From Megamerina dolium (taxonomy: Eukaryota > Arthropoda > Insecta > Diptera > Megamerinidae), in contig OY978527.1 of assembly GCA_963854835.1 (NCBI GenBank), forward strand, positions 38,445,040 through 38,509,039: a DNA stretch of 64,000 bases. The letters run 5' to 3'. The position numbers and the translations under genes are program-made. Position 1 is the stretch's first letter, and the number at the start of each line of letters is the position of its first letter. Shown in pieces: positions 11,984 through 23,438 of this stretch. The notes below the pieces were generated by a model. The model was not told where the DNA came from, made no database searches, and saw nothing but the letters and a program-made list of their open reading frames with translations.

Positions 11984-13490
11984 CAGGGTTAGACGATTGA
12001 AGTGTTACCTATTCAAGCGACCATATCTTTTTTGTGTGAAAGTATTTTTTATTGATTCAAATTAGAAAAATTGTGGAAATAATCAAAATTTCAAAAATCA
12101 TTAATTCTAGCTCGATGTAGCCACCTTTTCCCTTGACTATGGTCTTCAAACGGTTAGAAGATGAGTTGCATGCTTCACGAATGTGATCTTCCGGTATTTT
12201 GGCCCATTACCGAATAATGGCTTTCTTCAGCGCATCCATACTGGCATATTTTTTAGTCCTCACCTTACTCTCTAAAATGGCGCAGATGGAATAGTCCATC
12301 AGATTTGCATATGGCGAATTCGAAAGCCATTGTGTGGATGAAATGAAATGTGGAACATGATTTTTTAACCATTCTTGGTGCACACGAGCTTTATGAGACG
12401 GTGCCTAGTTTTGTTGGAACGTCCATGGTCTACGATTGAAATGTTTGCGTGCTCTGAAGCAACTTCCAAAATATTTTACCGATAATAAGTCGCATTGGCT
12501 TTGACACCAGGCTCAATGAAAATGATTGGAGAGCATCCATCGGCGGTCACAGCTGCCTATGCCACTACTTGAGATGGAAAATTACTTCGGGTAGCCACTC
12601 GTAGTGCGTTTAGTTTAGTTTAGTTAAGTAAACACGATCATTTTGAGAGTTTAGGAACTGCTTAACGGGAAATTTTTCTCATCAGAGTATACAATGTTTG
12701 GAAATTCGTCACGTTCGTGCAAGCGTAACAACTCCTTTGCTCTTTCAAGTCTAATAGCCTAGACAGACGGCAGCCTAATTCCGGATTACCGAGTTAATTC
12801 GAATTAACTCGGGCATTAACTGCAGCTAATCCGCATTAACTCCATGAGTTAATTCTCAAAATAAAAGAGGATTTGCGATGGCAACACTGCTGAAAATTTT
12901 CTATTGTGAATTTTTCTCGATCCATTTTACAAAATATTAGGTGTGTTCGCTAACAAAAAACCTTAAACAATTGTTAACAATTTTCAACGTGAAAAGCGAT
13001 AAAACGAACAAATAAATCCAGCTGTCAATTACGAACTGTGAATGTCAATTTACAAGTTTCTGATAGTTTTCAGTTCACGTACTTCTTGTAGATTTTCTCA
13101 TATCGAGAGTGACAGATGCCAGAAATTGATAGTGATAGTAATGTAAGTGAGCAGACCAAATAAAACAGCAATCAGCCATTTAGTTAATCCGCAATACTGC
13201 CGTCTGTTAGGTGAATATTTTATTCGGATTAAGTGCGCCGGTAATCCGGATTAACGCTGCCGTCTGTCTAGGCTATAACTTTTTGTTGCTTTGGTGTAAG
13301 ATCGTCTGCCTTTTGGAACTTGTAAGGCTTTACCTTGAGCTCATTTTGGAATATGCGTCGGATGCTTTGCTGGAATATTTTTAGTTCTTTGGCCATTTGA
13401 TTACCACTACGACGTGGATTTCGTTCAAGTCGAGCCTTCACTTTTCGAACAATTTCAGGTGATGTTGCTTTTTTTTTCATCCATCACCAT
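11984..13490 (-). mobile_element. maT-like Tc1/mariner element, transposase broken and split by a MITE
   Basis: Minus strand 13480-13279 encodes an N-terminus with two helix-turn-helix-like parts (SPEIVRKVKARLERNPRRSG; RRIFQNELKVKPYKFQKA). After the insertion at 12755-13275 the same frame continues with ERAKELLRLHERDEFPNIVY and SDEKNF, the first catalytic Asp. Farther on, 12420-12050 reads in pieces as NHVPHFISSTQW, DYSICAILESKVRTKKYA and LKTIVKGKGGYIELE, the C-terminus of maT-type transposases. Stops interrupt the middle third. The host frame resumes exactly across the MITE target site, so the insertion is clean. Confidence 0.75.
12755..13275. mobile_element. MITE with TAA target duplication nested in a transposase
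   Basis: Terminal inverted repeats begin TAGCCTAGACAGACGGCAG and extend with mismatches through TCCGGATTACCG. TAA flanks both sides (12752-12754 and 13276-13278). Removing the element and one TAA rejoins the surrounding transposase frame. A 3-bp TAA duplication is typical of PIF/Harbinger, but no transposase is present, so the superfamily is inferred. The interior contains repeated GTTAAT/ATTAAC palindromic blocks. Confidence 0.8.
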
Positions 13491-14308
13491 TTCGTTTGGC
13501 AATGCTGCCTGTGCCATTGTAACAATTTATGGTACGATACACAAACATTTTGTTCACTTTGAGCTGTTTGAGCTCACGAGCAATAGCTGGATATATAGTA
13601 TGTAGGTATATAATATAATACAATACAATATATTGTACATATTGCGAATATATATCTATCAAACTGCTGCAGAAATATCTCTTTCCAATGCTCGATAACC
13701 ATTTTTTATTAAGTACATTACTGAACTTTCCCTCTATTACCTGCCAAATGAAAAATACCGAACCAAATAAAAAATAAGTAGCATAAACCAATAGAATACT
13801 TTATTTACTTCAATCCGCATTATACAATATAATTGATAGATTAGTTGAAATACATGCATTTGTATGAAGTGGTGCCCCATCACTCCGCGCCCTTCCGCAC
13901 AAGGTAGTAAATATGGCAAACATTTTATAATTGCAAAATATAATAAAATATTAGTTGCAATAAAAAAAAAAAAAATACAACCAGATTAGCTATATTAACA
14001 AAGCATTTATTGCATCAGCTTTTTTTTCATTTCCCTCTGAGACTATATTATACTTTCTACTTTACAGAAAATATTCTTTTCTAATAAAGAGTACATAAAA
14101 TAATCATAAACGATATGAAAACTCTCATAAATTAAAGTCATTTTCTACTAAACTGGTTCATCAGAAAGAGCCCTTAGATCACTTTCAGAAATGAGCCTTT
14201 TTTTGATAAATTTTTTGTGCTCTAAAAGGGCTTTAAAACAGCTTTCGTGAGGGACTTTTCTGCGACATAAAAAATAACGTTCCAAAGATAAGAACAATGA
14301 AAGAATAA
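13491..14308. other. AT-rich spacer, no gene seen
   Basis: No recognisable exon. Short minus-strand frames at 13477-13919 are low complexity and have no family resemblance. Confidence 0.5.
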
Positions 14309-14738
14309 TGCAATGTTTAAAGATGTTTTCATATAAATGTTAATTGCGGCTGCGCCTCAAATGGTTCATACGCTGGGTCCATATCGGTCGGTATCTCACG
14401 AATAAATTCTTCAATATTGGCTTCCAGTGCGTCAACCGTTGCGGACTTGTCTCTATGGACGTGAGCCTTAACATAACCCCCCCACAAAGTTAAATCGCAC
14501 GATCTAGGCGGCCAATTGACCGGCCCAAAAGTGAAATAAGCTGTTCACCGAACTCGCCTCTAAATTGGGCTATTGTTACGCGTGCTGTGTGGCATGTGGC
14601 ACCGTCTTGTTCAATCCACATGACATCCAAGTCCAGCTCTTCCGTTTTGGTAAAAAAAAAAGTTTGTAATAATCGTAGTAACATGTTACAGGAAAGTAGC
14701 TGAGCTGCCAAAAACAGTGTTGCTAAAAAATCACCCTG
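14309..14738 (-). mobile_element. rosa-like transposon fragment with internal deletion
   Basis: The right end carries the AAAAAATCACCCTG terminus seen in the copies at 41055 and 52436. The minus strand then jumps to the transposase catalytic region (ELDLDVMWIEQDGATCHTAR) and a stretch matching the C-terminal EANIEEFI region. The left terminus is missing. A deletion derivative of the family. Confidence 0.75.
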
Positions 14739-15156
14739 TACTTTTAATTCTGCACATATGTGCAAGTATACATAGATACAACAGTTGTCAGTACCAAGGA
14801 TATTCGTGAAGGACTGCAGTATCTATGGACACGTACATATGTACCTAATCATATGACCACCATGGCCACGGATATGATAATCGTACATATAAAATATGAA
14901 GGTAAACCAATAAACATCAACACGATCAAGGCGTTTCTTTTTGTTGTCTGTGTTTTGTGATGTCAGGGATAAAATGACGCATATACGCACCGGGGGTTTT
15001 TGAAATTACACTTCATGCTAGCACTTCATTCAATAACAAAAAGCATAGATGTAGATATAGATAAAAAAAACACTGAAAAATTAAATAATTTGAAAAATAT
15101 AATTATCAAAAAATTATGAATAATGGAGAACGATATCCAATGAACTGAGGCACATT
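14739..15156. other. spacer between repeats, no gene seen
   Basis: AT-rich with CATATGTAC-type simple sequence; nothing recognised. Confidence 0.45.
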
Positions 15157-16748
15157 AGAAAAAAAAAATCTCCTTACAGTCGGCTGGGGCCGACCAAACT
15201 ATACCCTGCATATGTAGATTTATATATAAAAAGTTTACTCGAATATCCAACTTTTCTTTTATTTCCACTTTTCGAGAAACAATTTTTGCATATAATACTA
15301 ATTTACACCCGAAATATGGTTGACTTTAACGAAATAAAAGGATTTTAAGATAATTCCGAGGCTTAGTATGGGATCTATATAAAAAGTGGGCGTGGCTTAC
15401 CACTTTCTAGTAAATCCAATTAATTTTTCAATGTTAATCCACACCTTAAATTTGGTGTCCTAAGTTGAATAGTTTCTGTGGTTAACATTTTTGTTTAATT
15501 TCCTCAACTTTGTATGGGAGCCCCAATAAGAAGTGGGCGTGGTACGCTGATTTTTCGCCAGATTATTTCCGACTACAATATTAATTTAAGTGTCAATTAT
15601 GGTTATTGTAGACATAAGATTGCCTAAGTTACAGCTGTTTCAATTTAAAATTTGTATGGGGGCTACGATAAACACTGGGCGTGGTGCGCCCATTTTCTGT
15701 GAGCCTAGTTGCTCGTACAATACTAATCCATACCCTAAGTCTCGTTGTCCTAGACTAAATGGTTTGTAAGCTATGGAGCTTAAAATTTTAGTTTAATTCA
15801 CTCGACTTTGTATGGGAGACCCATGAAGGAGTGGGCGTGGCACACTGATTTTCTGCCAGATTTTTGCCGACTACGATATTAATCTAAGTGTTAATTATGG
15901 TTATTCTAGACAGAAGATTGCCGAAGTTACAGCTGTTTCAATTTAAAATTTGTATGGGGGCTACGATAAACACTGGGCGTGGTGCGCCCATTTTCTGTGA
16001 GCCTAGTTGCTCGTACAATACTAATCCACATCTTAAATCTCGTTATTCTACGCTGAATAGTTTGCAAGTTATAACCGGTAACATTTTTTTTAATTTCCGC
16101 AACTTTGTATGGGAGACCCAAAAAGGAGTGGGCGTGGCACACTGATTTTCTGCCATATTATTTCCGACTACCGTGTTAATCTAAGTGTCAATTATGGTTA
16201 TTGTAGATAGAAGATTGTAGAAGTTACAGCAGTTTCAATTTAAAAGAAGTACAGACACTTTGTATGGGAGCTACTCTAGAAAGTAGGCGTGGCTCATCCA
16301 CTTTTGGTGAGGTTATATAGTAGTATAATATAACTCTATGTGCAAAATATTGTTGTCCCAAGTGGTATATTATGTGAGTTATAGCAAGTTAAAGATTTTG
16401 AAAATTTCGAGGTTAGTCGCTTTGAATGCTTGGTGTGGGCGTGGTTATTGACCGATCATGCCCAATATCAATCTCCTCCGTACCCTTGGATCATAGATTA
16501 CTTGTGCCAAATTTCATCGAAATAGCTCAATATTTACTCAAGTTATCGTGCGAACCAGCCAGGTGACAGACAGACGGACGGACGGACGGACGGACGGACG
16601 GACGGACGGACATCGTTAAATCGAAAATTTAATCGACGCTGATCACGAATATATATCCATGTCTATATCTCCGGAGATTCCTTCAAGTGGACACAAACAT
16701 CTGACCGAAATGAATATACCATGCATATTGCATTATGCAGGGTATAAA
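15157..16748 (-). repeat. dispersed TATACCCTGCATA repeat, right copy of an inverted pair
   Basis: Inverse of 10291-11833 along its whole length, including the GGTCGGCC tail (inner end), the roughly 300 bp internal direct units, the (GACG)n tract at about 16568-16611 and the TATGCAGGGTATA terminus. A 71-codon stretch inside is identical to its partner at all but one codon, so the two copies are either young or kept similar by exchange. Confidence 0.85.
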
Positions 16749-16987
16749 AAACAACGTAATCCGATAGCCTTGATTTCTATACATGTTATCGCAAAAAGTA
16801 TGAATATTAGTTCTTTTTTCTGCTTTGAACCTTATCTTCCCTTAGCAGTAAAATAAAAAGTACGATAAACTAATTACGTAGAAAATTGCGACGTTTATGT
16901 ATACAAATGTGTCCTCGGATTCTGAGGAAATCCATACGACGCATAAAAGCGCCTGTGGTTGAGGACGCGTTAAAGTTAACCAGGCAC

Positions 16988-17345
16988 GTGGGTGACGTAG
17001 CTCAGTGGTTAGTGTGTTCGCCTTCTGATCTGTAGGTCGTGGTTCAATCCCCGGCTGATGCATAACAAATTTAATATCGATAATATTTTTCTTTCGAACG
17101 GTACCCACCTGTCGGCAAGCAATTGGCAATTCTTCCGACAGTAACAACTTGCCATGAAAAAGCTTCTTAAAGAACTCTGTGACAAGAGAAAAAGTGATCT
17201 CACAAGTGTTCTGCAGTTCGGAACCGGCTAAAATAAGTAGGTCCCTTCTAATATAATCCAAAATTTAAGACGCACAACAGTAATGGAAGAGAAGCTCGGC
17301 CAATGAGCTCTTTGGGGCTTTATGTGCCACATATTTTTTTTTTTT
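16988..17345 (+). mobile_element. tRNA-headed SINE, near full length (copy A)
   Basis: The 5' part resembles a tRNA with pol III internal promoter boxes: box A TAGCTCAGTGGTTAGTGTG and box B GGTCGTGGTTCAATCCC. It is followed by a conserved non-tRNA body (TCTTTCGAACGGTACCCACC, GTTCTGCAGTTCGGAACCGG, AAGTAGGTCCCTTCTAATA) and a CACATA plus T-rich/A-T tail. The same body recurs at 19236, 20270, 24108, 25914, 46406, 48990 and 53990, which shows a mobile family rather than a tRNA gene. Confidence 0.85.
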
Positions 17346-17479
17346 TATTTATTTGTTTTGTAAAAGTGGTCAAATTTTATTAAAATAATCAGCTTACAAG
17401 CTATATTCGTCGTATAAGAGCATCATCTCTTAGTTTTTTTATATAATGTATCTGAAAATTGCGTTAAAACGTAACTGAT

Positions 17480-17780
17480 AATACAGGGTGTGATAGATTT
17501 TATCCATATAAGCCGGCCACGCAAAAAAGACTTTGATACTAAAATACTGTTGGTCGCGAAGCCGACTTTGGATATATGGAGGTTGTTACTTTAGCGCCTG
17601 GCTAAAGGCCGGCCACGCAAAAGAAATTTTCATGCTAAAATACTGTTGGTTTCGTAGCCAATTTTAGATATAACATATGTTATAAGGGTTTTTTTTTGGC
17701 CAGGCGAATGCCGTTCACGTAAAATAGAATTTAGTGCTAAAACTGTTGTTCGTTTTTGGGACCTAACGTAAACATTGAAA
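17480..17780. repeat. degenerate tandem repeat, three units of about 95-100 bp
   Basis: GCCGGCCACGCAAAA-type motifs recur near 17512 and 17609, with a weaker copy near 17700. Each is followed by CTAAAATACTGTTGGT-like sequence and a GCCGACTTTGGATATA-like sequence. No coding seen; origin unknown. Confidence 0.65.
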
Positions 17781-19235
17781 GTCGGTTACATTAAATATTT
17801 AATTAAGTACGAACTTAAAAAAATATAATAAAAATATATAAAATTAATTTAAGAACATGTTTTATAGACCATTGGAAAAAAAAAATTCTTTGGCCTTCAA
17901 TCTGCTACTAAACTTTTGATAGGTTAATAGTGAATTTTTTCGAATAAAAAGTAAGTTTTGAGAAATTGTTTTCTTCATAACTCTAAAAAAAAAATTAAAA
18001 ATATTACAAAGAATGTTGTATATCAATGGAAAAGTATTGAAAAGATATTTCTTATAATATTCATATCATAAATATAATTTGTGGTTTCATCGAGTAATGT
18101 TGTTCCGAAATTTGAATTTTAACCTTGAGCCACGCTTTACATATGTGGGCTTTGCTGACCTAAAGTTTTTTTTATCAGTTTTGTTCACAAGAATAGGCAA
18201 TTTTTTATTATTTTCATGAGGGTGTTCTATTCGAAATTTATGCCATTATTATAGCTTTTATTGAATTAAAAAAAAAATGTTAAGCTAAAATCACAACTGG
18301 AAATAGTCATAATCTGTCTTTTAACACAAGAACGGTACGTGGTATTGCCTTGATTTTGTCATTGGCCCTAATACAAGACCTATCCACACATTTATATATT
18401 ATTCATATTTAAGCTTCATTATTGGAGGTTGAGGACAATTTTTGGAAGCCCTCACGTGTTATCAGAAATAATGAAAAAACGAATACGTTTTAATATCAAT
18501 TGAATTAATCAATTAATTTTTTGGAAATATATGGGTTCGTGACAGATAGAGTTGATCGAATGCATATATACCAGTGAAAAAACAATGCGTAGATATCAAT
18601 AGAGTATAAACGAGTACAGATTAGAGTTCAGCGCGAGTAAATAAAAATGTACTCATGTAAGCACGTACGATGTGGATGAATAGCATATAATAACTGTAAA
18701 TTTGGTATAATCTTATCATGTATCGTCAATATCGTCTGCGTAAAAGCGAGTAAGCTATTTAGTACTCATTGCTTGTCATCTTTTCCACACGAACATTTGT
18801 GTATTTGACAAATTCCTATTCCTAGAATATCATTCGTACACGATGCATAACACTCATGGCAAGTATTGCTCGTGAAGTAACGAATAGTAGTCACGAATGA
18901 ACGATAATTACTCATAAATGCATAATAAACGAGTTTCTAAATATATCGCGACATCGTTGACATGAGTATTTGTACTCGACTCACATGATACAGTAGTCAA
19001 TCGTGCAGGATTCTAGTATATATTTGTATTTTCTTGTACTACTACTCACTCGTAATTGTTAAAATTTGCGTAGTACTTATAAAACACAGCTTAATTTCAA
19101 TTTCTATAAGTATGATTCGCACTTGTCGCCGCCAGTAGGTACGATGATCTTGATTTTTTGGCGAAATCAGCATATGAACAGATTTCATTTATTAAAATTA
19201 TGAAATGTGAGTTTATTCTGATCTAGCTAGGTCGT

Positions 19236-19355
19236 ATTCATTTTATCTGTAGGTCGTGGGTTCAATCGCTGGCTGAAAGAATTTTTCTTTCGAAAGGTAC
19301 CCACCTCTCGACAAACGATTGGGCAATCTCGGACGGTAACAATTTGCAATATAGA
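19236..19355 (+). mobile_element. SINE fragment (box B to mid-body)
   Basis: ATCTGTAGGTCGTGGGTTCA, then the TTTTTCTTTCGAAAGGTACC body motif and GACGGTAACAATTTGC match copy A. Box A and the 3' half are gone. Confidence 0.75.
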
Positions 19356-20269
19356 TGAATATAAATGTATGATAGATCTATAAATCTATGATTTCTAACT
19401 TCAAAATTATGAAGCTGTCAATCTTTTGTCATTTTACGGGTTTCGGAGTAAATATGTTAGAATAGGTCAGCCGGTTCTTAAAAAATCATATAAAATCATA
19501 GAACAATATATAGTTTTTATTTATATTTTTAAACCAATAAACTTAAAAAATTGTAGTTAAATAAATTCTAAGTTAATTCTAGCGTGAATGACTCGTGAAT
19601 ATTTCGACTAAGTTGTAAGTGGATGCCTTTGAAGCACAACTACTTATGTTGAAAATCAGAGTACTGCGCGTGGTGCTCTTATTTAAAATGACATGCCATT
19701 CCATTATTCGTAATCTTCGTTGATACTCGATATTGTACGAGTGCTTCGAGTAGTAGTGGTGTTTGTTTATTGTCGTTTGTACGCAGTTGTACTTTGTTTT
19801 ATATGAATCACACTAGGAAACAGAAGAGACGACTCAATCTCTGATATAAACATAGTATTCTATTACGACAATGAAATTCATTAAATGAATGAAATAAATT
19901 TAAATACTATAGAATTTGACGATTGCGGAATCAGTTTTAAATTGTACGCCTTCCTTTGCGTAAGTGCGACGCTTTCGATAATTCAGTGGTAATAAGGGAA
20001 CGTGTTTATCCCCTATTTTATGGATATACTGATATATGAAAATTAGTTTGACATATTATTTAAGCATATGTTTTAAGCTGAAAGCTAAAATAAGTTTTAA
20101 AAAATATACTAAGCAACTTTAAGGGATATGAATTTCAAAGAGGCAAAGTGAAAGCGCTTGAAAACGACTATTGATAACAATAAATATTTATTTATTGTAA
20201 ATTTGTTGATAGCTATAGTTAACGTTGGCCACTAGTTAGTTGTAATTGCTTTGAATATATGTAAAAGTC

Positions 20270-20510
20270 ATTAATAAATTTTTCCGGCAGTAAAAATTTC
20301 CAATGAAAAATGAATTCTGAGACAAAGCTCAGAAAAAGTGAAATCACAAGCGTTCTGCCATTTGTAACCTGGTGATATATGTAAGTAAAAAAAAAAAATA
20401 TGTGGCACTTGTAAGCCCTCAAAGGCTCTGTGGCCGACAGTACACAGAGTGTGGAGCGTGTTAAATTTCGAAAGTTCGAAAGGTATTAGAAGGGACCTCC
20501 TTATTTGTTT
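20270..20510. mobile_element. two SINE fragments in opposite orientation
   Basis: 20275-20350 (+) matches the SINE mid-body (CCGGCAGTAAAAATTTCC; GACAAAGCTCAGAAAAAGTG). From 20397 the 3' end is read on the minus strand (ATATGTGGCACTTGTAAGCC, then AGAAGGGACCTCCTTATTTG). This is a rearranged or nested pair. Confidence 0.7.
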
Positions 20511-21970
20511 ATGGTGTATATTGTGATCAAATTATGCAAAGAAATTACGGAATGACGCACCAAAAAAATACAAAATCTGCTCAAATAAAGTTTAGAAAAA
20601 ATAATAAAACAAATTTGAAGTTTTTTAACATTCCATAGGTTTCTTAACAAAATAATTAAGTAACAACTATAATTTCGTAAAAAGTTAAAAATCATATTCT
20701 GGGTAAAGATACAGTTACGAACAGTTTTCCATTTTTAAATTCGTGTTCTCTATGGACCTTAGCAATTTTATTGTTTTATTTTAATTTTGATTATTTTTGA
20801 TTGTTTTATTATTTAATATCATAGGGTAATATTTTCGAACTTTTCACTTTGATAGATTTTGATTTACACTTATTTCAAAATGAGAGCGTAAAAATCATCT
20901 CTGATTTGTCACCTTTTGCCTTGGGCATTTAGTAAAGCATAATGAATATTTTAGTAAAAGGTTTTACCCATTTACACATTTTAATATAAAGTTGTGTAAT
21001 CATTTTTATTTAAATATATTACCAACTGCTCAAATTCTGATTATTGTGCATTTTTTGTATTACTCGTATATTGCAATCTATACCAGAGTTGCATGAGAGA
21101 AAATTGTCCAGAGCCAAAAAACAACAACAAAGAACTTATATTTGCAAACGTCAAATGCAGAAGCATTAAAGACAATCTCTCTGAGAAATAAAACTCATCA
21201 ATGATGTTGTTCGACAACAAAAAAACGTGTTGTCCGACCACAGACGACGTCGTCGACGACCAGAAAGATATGTCGGCAAAGTAATCGAAGCCGATCATCG
21301 TTTGTTCAACGTTTGCAAGAGCCCAAGAGAGAAGACGACGCACTCATATAGGGACCTAAAAGAGCAACTCGTAAAATAATAATTTTCTCTTGTGACAGAT
21401 TACTCAAAAAAGGACAAACTCGATTCTTTGGGTTTTCGAGTTTTCGAGTTTTTGTTGTATGTAGCCAAAACAGTCAATTGAGCTTTTCTTTGGACATTGC
21501 TGACTTTACACTTGTTATTCGATTGTAGTTTAGAGCGCTCAAACTAAGCGCAAGCACTATCATATTGCGATATTGTAGAGGCGTGCAGGAAATGTGATTA
21601 ATTGAAAAGCGATAATAATTAATGCAAAAAAAATAAACAAAAATAATAAAATAAATACAACACAGTATTGACATAAATATTTATGACTTCAAGATCCATA
21701 TGTAATGCATGTGCTATAATGTAGTTATAAATACATAAATAAAATTGATTTTGTTCAAAAAACTATGACAAACTGATAAGTGCATTGTCGTCCATCCATA
21801 TCCATATGCAAATTTTCAAGTAAGCTGATAAGATTCTAAAAAAAAAAATATATCAAATTTTGTTAACCGAATACCTATAGTTTTATTATGAAATAATGAT
21901 GGATTACTAATTCTCCACCTCTGAAAATATGTTATTTTTCCATGAACCGAAATTATCCTATAGGGTATTT

Positions 21971-22798
21971 AGACAAGAGGTGTCATTTTAAATAAAAAAA
22001 AAAAACGCAATATTTTTGTGAAAAGAACTGATTATTTTATTTTAATCCAAAGTACAAACTTTGCGTTTAATAATGGAACACAATATCTGCCAAATGTCTG
22101 CCGCGACTTTTTTTGATAGAAAATTTGCATCACATTTTCGCATAATTGCGACTGTATATCGCGAATAATAGCTCTAATATTGTCTTTACAAACTTCAAAA
22201 TTTGCTGGAGCATTGACGTAGACTTTATGTTTAACGTAGCCCCAAACAAAAAAGACTAATGGCGTTAAATCGCACGATTTCGCCGGCCACTCAAAGTCTT
22301 CACTTCGAGAAATCACACATCCAGGAAATTGTTCATGCAATGTAGCCATTATTTCACGAGCTGTATGGCATGTGGCGCCCTCCTACTGAAAATAAACGTC
22401 CTTCACGTCAATAGCATCAATTTCAGGCCAAAAAAAAAATCAATCAACATTAATAATAATGAAATGAAATTCCAAACATCGCACCAAAATTTCACCCGCT
22501 ATGGATGGATAGGTTGTTCGACAATTTCCCTTGGGTTCTCGAAATTCCAGATGAGACACTTTTGTCTATTCACGTACCCAAACAGATGAAATGAACCTCA
22601 TCACTCAGAATAATTTTGTTTGAGAAATCATGATCTTCTTTTTCACTATTTCAAATCATTCTGCGAGCGCATATCGATCCATATCTGAAAATCTCTGGTT
22701 CTTCTTTGTCAAACGTCAACGAATGACAGTTGTGTGTTGACACCTGAAAAAATAATGGGATAATTTAAAATGACAACTCTTGTGGAAATGCCCTGTCT
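21971..22798 (-). mobile_element. rosa-like transposon, internally decayed
   Basis: Imperfect terminal inverted repeats (ACAAGAGGTGTCATTTTAAA left; the right end inverted with changes). Minus strand 22350-22032 encodes a transposase C-terminus: MATLHEQFPGCVISRS, then SCDLTPLVFFVWGYVKHKVY. The last catalytic Asp (PLD in relatives) reads PLV here, so it is inactive. The N-terminal half is scrambled. Confidence 0.75.
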
Positions 22799-23438
22799 AG
22801 TGAAAATACGTAAACCTAGCTTGTTTAGGTAATGATTTTTAAGCAATATTGTTTCAATGTTTTAAAAGAAATTCAAACAAATATTTCAATAATTTTATGT
22901 ATGTAATGAATTCAGCATACATAAAATTATTGAAATTGGACACCCCCGAACACAAACCCCTCAACCCCCGACAAAAAAAAAACCCCAAACAAACATATAC
23001 GTAATTCAATAGTCATTATTATGTGATTGGATATCAATGGATGTATGTAATTTTGATAATACTATAGCTAGTTATCTAATCGTTATCTATGAGTAATTAA
23101 ACCTTCCTATGAAAAATATTTAGAGCTTCGATGAATTTTAACATTATGTTTTACCATTGATTGGGCTAAAATACCTAAGTTTCTTTAATTTATGTGTATT
23201 CTTCCCTAGTCGTTTACTAGGCAACGCAGCAATGCAATTCAATGGGCAATTCACTGCACATTTTCTCACTTCCATTAGCGGCAAACACTTTGTATTTGTG
23301 TTTTGAAGATCTAATAGGTCCGGTAATGTTTCAATTGTTGCAATATTTGACTATGGCGCCGATACATTTTGTATTTAAAAAAATTTGTAGGGATTTAGAA
23401 ACACGTCGGGGTTACCAATATTGGACTTGTTGTTATTA

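Larger units (their letters stand above)
17781..21970. other. AT-rich intergenic DNA, no gene seen
   Basis: About 4.2 kb with no recognisable exon. It holds two SINE fragments (listed separately). The stretch 18590-19060 is unusually rich in ACTCGT/ACGAGT words on both strands. The remainder is A/T runs. Confidence 0.55.

Noticed and set aside
16990..17060. tRNA gene candidates at SINE heads
   Set aside because: The boxes are present, but no acceptor stem or convincing cloverleaf forms, and each is followed by the same SINE body.
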